A stretch of 64,000 nucleotides of DNA from Pseudoscleropodium purum (lineage: Eukaryota; Streptophyta; Bryopsida; Hypnales; Brachytheciaceae): positions 7,070,501 through 7,134,500 of the forward strand of contig OZ017801.1 in NCBI GenBank assembly GCA_963969395.1, given 5' to 3'. The position numbers were made by a program, and so were the translations under genes. Below the pieces are notes generated by a model, which ran no database searches, was not told where the DNA came from, and saw only the letters and a program-made list of their open reading frames with translations. Shown one piece after another: positions 61,301 through 64,000 of this stretch. How positions within the stretch are numbered: position 1 is the first letter of the stretch; every line of letters starts with the position of its first letter.

Positions 61301-64000
61301 TCTTGGACGAGCGCGGCGGGGTGACTGGTGTTGCGGTCGAACGGCGTGGCCAACTCCTCCGCCAGCCTCTCACCCACATGCCACTTGGGATACGCATCCG
61401 CAAAGTCACGCACCGACACGTACTGCCACGGCTCCGCCTTGTCATGCCAATACTGCTCCTGATCCTTCTTCGACGTCACCTCCTGCACAGACAGAAGTCA
61501 CACATGGTCCAACCAATTCAGATCCCATTTCTTCATCGACGTAGAAAATTTCCATCTTTCACCTTCCCACCTGGAGTCTCCATTTCTGAAACAGTTTGAG
61601 TCTGAGTGACAAACTGTGTGCAAGCTATTGTGGCAAGTCACAGGGAGAAAATTCTTGTCAGTTCCCTCCCGGGATTATCAGAGGTTTACCAAATAAATTT
61701 GCACTCAGGTAGAGGATCCCTTAACCATACAGTACATTAGAGGCTCCGTTCCGCACACAACTGAAGGACCATTGCACTTTGATTTGTGATACAAGCACTT
61801 GTGAAAACAGAACTTCATCTATATTGACACGTAATTTCTGGGAATTGATTAGTTTTAGCTCAACGAAATATAAATTTGCGAAATTGTAGATGCCGCAAGT
61901 TCTAGCTTGCTGCAGAAAAAGGCTCAAAGTTCACCTGTACGGTGAATGGAACCTCTCCCTTGCTGTGTGGTGAATGGAGATTTTACATTACCGCAGTAGG
62001 AATTGGGGGGAATCAGGGAAATGCAACCGACCTGGAGGAAGTCGGCGATGCCCTTGCGCTCAGGGCACCGGAAACCCATGTGGAGGAAGAAGTCGAGCAC
62101 AAGGTCTCTAGGACCCTGGTACACGATCTGTCCCTCGGACAGCAGAATGACGTCGTCGAAAAGCTCAAAGGTCTCCGGTGCCGGCTGCAAGAGCGACACC
62201 AGCATGGTGCCGTCCAGCACATGCACCGACTGGCGCAGGCACTTGACGATCTGGAACGTGGTAGAGCTGTCCAGTCCCGTGGAAATCTCGTCCATGAACA
62301 GCGCCTTCGCAGGACCCACCAGCATCTCGCCCGTGTTCACACGCTTCTTTTGCCCACCGGAAATCCCACGACGCATCTCATCACCCACCAGCGTGTCTGC
62401 GCAGATGTCCAGCGCCAGGATCTGCGGGTGTGCACATGCCACAGGATTGGTAAACAACAACATTCAGGTTCTAAAACCCTGATTCATGCTCGTGAAAACA
62501 ATGCACACAACATTTGGGCTGTGTGAAAACAAGGACTTCGCAATCTGGGTGTGCACACACCACAATTTCAGTGCACAAAACATTCAGGTTCGAAAACCCT
62601 TGTTCATTCTCGTTAGACAAATATACACTGGGTGTGGGAATTGCTTGGTGCACCAATTGATATCCTTTTGGGTTTTGCTTGCACGAAGGAATTCAAGGGT
62701 TTGGCAATCTCCGGGGCCATGTAGGTCAGAAGGTTATGCTGAAATTGCGCAGGGTGTGAGATAATTGCTCGTTGCATCAGAAACCTTTTCACTTGGGAAT
62801 GTATGAATTTAAGAGCTTCGCAATCACCAGATCATTTGGTTTCTGGTGGTTTGTGTTAAAACTGCGCATGGGTTCTAGAAAATTGAGAATTGGCAAACAC
62901 GAGTCCCCCAATCATGCAGTTTTTGGAAGTGTATCCCATGAAGTTTAAAAAAGTGCAAACTAGTGCGAAGCCCTGCTGAAACAACATTAAATCTAGATGT
63001 TTTCCAACCTCCAAATGTCAATTTTCCCAATCTCTCAATGTTACTGAAACAGGGGTAGGGACTTCGAAATCGCCAACTCCAAGCTTTGCAACATTAGCAT
63101 AAGAAAATGATGTTGAAACAAGCACGGTGTCGGATTTGATCCTTTCTACATTCCCTAAATTTACACTCTTGTAAATTATAATTGAGCCAACGATTTCAGA
63201 CAGGTTGTGCAAGAATTCGGACCTTCAAAATGTAGTCAGTCATGAGACTGGTTCCTTGGCCGCGGAGAGCGGTGGCCTTCATGAAGACGTCCATATCCAC
63301 ATCGGGCCTGATCCCGAGCTCCTTCTCTCTCCTTGCGAGCTCCGACAGCATTTCTGTTTCACAACATCCAGATTGCGAAGTTAGAAACTTGGACCATTTC
63401 GATTGCGCAAGGTCTCATCTTCACAAGCCAAGAACCCTTAAACCTCATAAAATTTTCACTATTCCAAAACCTTTCATTACGCCAAAAAGTGACACTCGAA
63501 GTGCTAAAACACAGGACTTTCGAGTGCTTAGTGTTTCTACCCGCCCGACCAAAGCCTCAAAGCTCAAAAATCTAAAATTGGTTTAGATCTGAGATTTCAT
63601 TCGAGTGTCCAAAATTGCTCAAGCTCTCTACAGCCATCTCAGTTCCTCTTAAAAAATTCTTTTTCAATGTGCTAATTTTTTGGAATGATGCCAAACTAAT
63701 ACACATAACCATCTATTGTGATACCTTATCAACTTCAAACCTTTTTATTATACCGTATCAACTTCGAACAACAATATGTTAGTCTTCAAAATACTGAAAA
63801 AAAATTAGGACTCTGTTTCTAAAAAGAGCAAGAACAGAATGGAAAATCATCAAAGCTCAAAGTACTGAACAACTATTGCCAAACGGTGTGCTTACCGAAT
63901 CGAGGACCCACGCCTTGACAGCGTCCGGCGAAGTCGAGTGTTTCACGCACCGTCAACTCGCCCATCTGAAGGTCCCGCTGGCTGATGTAAGCGCACGTTC
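52306..64000 (-). CDS. ABCG: Full-size ABCG (PDR-type) ABC transporter, 5' end outside the window
   Basis: ATP-driven membrane exporter of the plant pleiotropic drug resistance subfamily; such proteins usually sit in the plasma membrane and move hormones, terpenoids or defence compounds. The substrate cannot be read here. Fifteen exons, in minus-strand order: 63896-64000 (partial), 63223-63353, 62032-62421, 61246-61482, 60284-60648, 58962-59226, 58323-58491, 57927-58076, 57246-57475, 56346-56678, 55093-55601, 53792-54019, 53385-53556, 52776-53030, 52306-52572 (TAG stop). All introns are GT-AG and all phases match, giving 1,267 residues. In visible-residue numbering: NBD1 has signature ISGGQKKRV (98-106), Walker B LFMDE (119-123) and the Gln-type switch LLQP usual for this family. 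TMD1 spans about 290-555. A Ser/Arg-rich linker follows ([17 protein letters not shown]). NBD2 has Walker [10 protein letters not shown] (712-720), signature LSTEARKRL (819-827), Walker B and IHQP. TMD2 runs to the C-terminus KIFNFQRR. The missing N-terminus would hold Walker A of NBD1. The phrase [11 protein letters not shown] recalls the ABCG36/PEN3 group, from memory only. Confidence 0.96.
54261..54762. mobile_element. MITE-like element in an intron of the ABCG gene
   Basis: The left end (gggccccttcacactacatc) and the reverse complement of the right end (ggggcgccacacactgcatc) match well, so this ~500 bp stretch has imperfect terminal inverted repeats. A further internal copy of the left-end phrase (cttcacactacaaaatccca) lies near 54,622, and the interior is rich in 'ttgggatttgg' phrases. 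The flanking trinucleotides are aaa and taa, which could be a decayed TNA duplication of a PIF/Harbinger-type insertion, but the class is not settled. It lies in the intron between exons 55093-55601 and 53792-54019, whose splice sites are intact. Confidence 0.5.
56681..56722. repeat. Tandem duplication beside a splice acceptor of the ABCG gene
   Basis: The phrase 'acaagtagaccaatatttca' occurs twice in tandem on the plus strand, immediately before the acceptor of the NBD2 Walker A exon (56346-56678) in gene direction. The intron end therefore carries a doubled acceptor-proximal tract. Confidence 0.7.
58875..58915. repeat. Short degenerate telomere-like tract (CCCTAAA) in an intron
   Basis: Several variants of the plant telomere unit (aaccctaaaccc, ttaaaccctaaaaccc, ctaaaccctgg) lie in the intron just downstream, in gene direction, of exon 58962-59226. 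The tract is too short and irregular to be a telomere relic with confidence; it could be a telo-box cluster. Confidence 0.5.
59262..59690. repeat. Degenerate ~75 bp minisatellite in an intron of the ABCG gene
   Basis: About six imperfect head-to-tail copies of a 70-80 bp unit lie in the intron between exons 60284-60648 and 58962-59226. Each copy carries versions of the phrases 'attctacgtcgaaatagatc', 'ctcgttgtaagctttcaatc' and 'acgggcaacaagttcg'. Copies differ by substitutions and small indels. The tract starts just upstream (in gene direction) of the exon acceptor at 59226. No function can be read from it. Confidence 0.7.
62420..62620. repeat. ~120 bp tandem duplication at the edge of an NBD1 exon
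   Basis: A block beginning 'atctgcgggtgtgcacatgc' (62,420) recurs as 'atctgggtgtgcacacacca' (about 62,541). Both copies continue into 'acattcaggttc' and 'aaaaccct' phrases about 120 bp apart. The first copy overlaps the acceptor of exon 62032-62421, so the second copy resembles a duplicated but unused intron end. Confidence 0.55.

Noticed and set aside
61942..62526. Long plus-strand open frame (194 codons)
   Set aside because: It lies opposite the NBD1 exon 62032-62421 of the ABCG gene. Its length comes from the G+C-rich coding strand.

Overview
The window is nuclear DNA from a land plant. The evidence is one plant-type full-size ABCG (PDR) transporter gene with 15 GT-AG spliced exons visible, surrounded by long AT-rich, gene-poor DNA full of old transposon remnants. 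I cannot fix the species. The large non-coding share and heavily decayed repeats would fit a large-genome plant such as a gymnosperm, but that is inference only.

Layout. 1-1,620 is a non-coding array of short palindromic 'words' (TCC-AACTA-GGA type). 1,620-8,500 is AT-rich repeat debris with a duplicated ~0.9 kb repeat, a small palindrome and a MITE-like element. About 8,500-10,940 is a large foldback element built from near-palindromic ~155 bp hairpins. 10,940-18,450 is AT-rich, with one possible orphan exon (12,963-13,283), a degenerate tandem repeat, a MITE-like element and a short-phrase array. 18,455-27,600 holds four head-to-tail copies of a related promoter-like module. Three of them are followed by arrays of a different palindromic word: GATC-centred, GACAAWTTGTC and GCTTWAAGC. 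About 28,850-32,880 (minus) is a decayed copy of a long protein gene I do not recognise, interrupted by a 579 bp element with long inverted ends and an exact 9 bp target duplication. 34,878-37,053 (minus) is a broken hAT-type transposase. 38,400-40,260 is a second, inverted copy of the first word array, with a TATA box near one edge. 40,729-42,471 and 42,568-42,860 are two non-autonomous elements with TAGGGTTGA-type ends and 8 bp target duplications (7 of 8 bases matching). 42,870-52,300 has no gene I can support, only a possible LTR/primer-binding site and a recent 199 bp tandem duplication. 52,306-64,000 (minus) is the ABC transporter gene, running off the right edge.

The transporter is the only gene that looks intact. 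Its exons join in phase without stop codons to give NBD1-TMD1-linker-NBD2-TMD2, lacking only the N-terminal part with the first Walker A motif, which lies beyond position 64,000.

The most unusual signal is the set of word arrays. Related modules lead into 0.7-2.1 kb of non-coding DNA in which one short palindromic word recurs every ~40-80 bp, and the word differs between copies. This would fit element families that carry their own recognition code for a dimeric DNA-binding protein. The nearest known parallel is the motif arrays bound by VANC proteins in Arabidopsis VANDAL elements. That interpretation is inference. The words and the similarity between modules can be read directly from the sequence.
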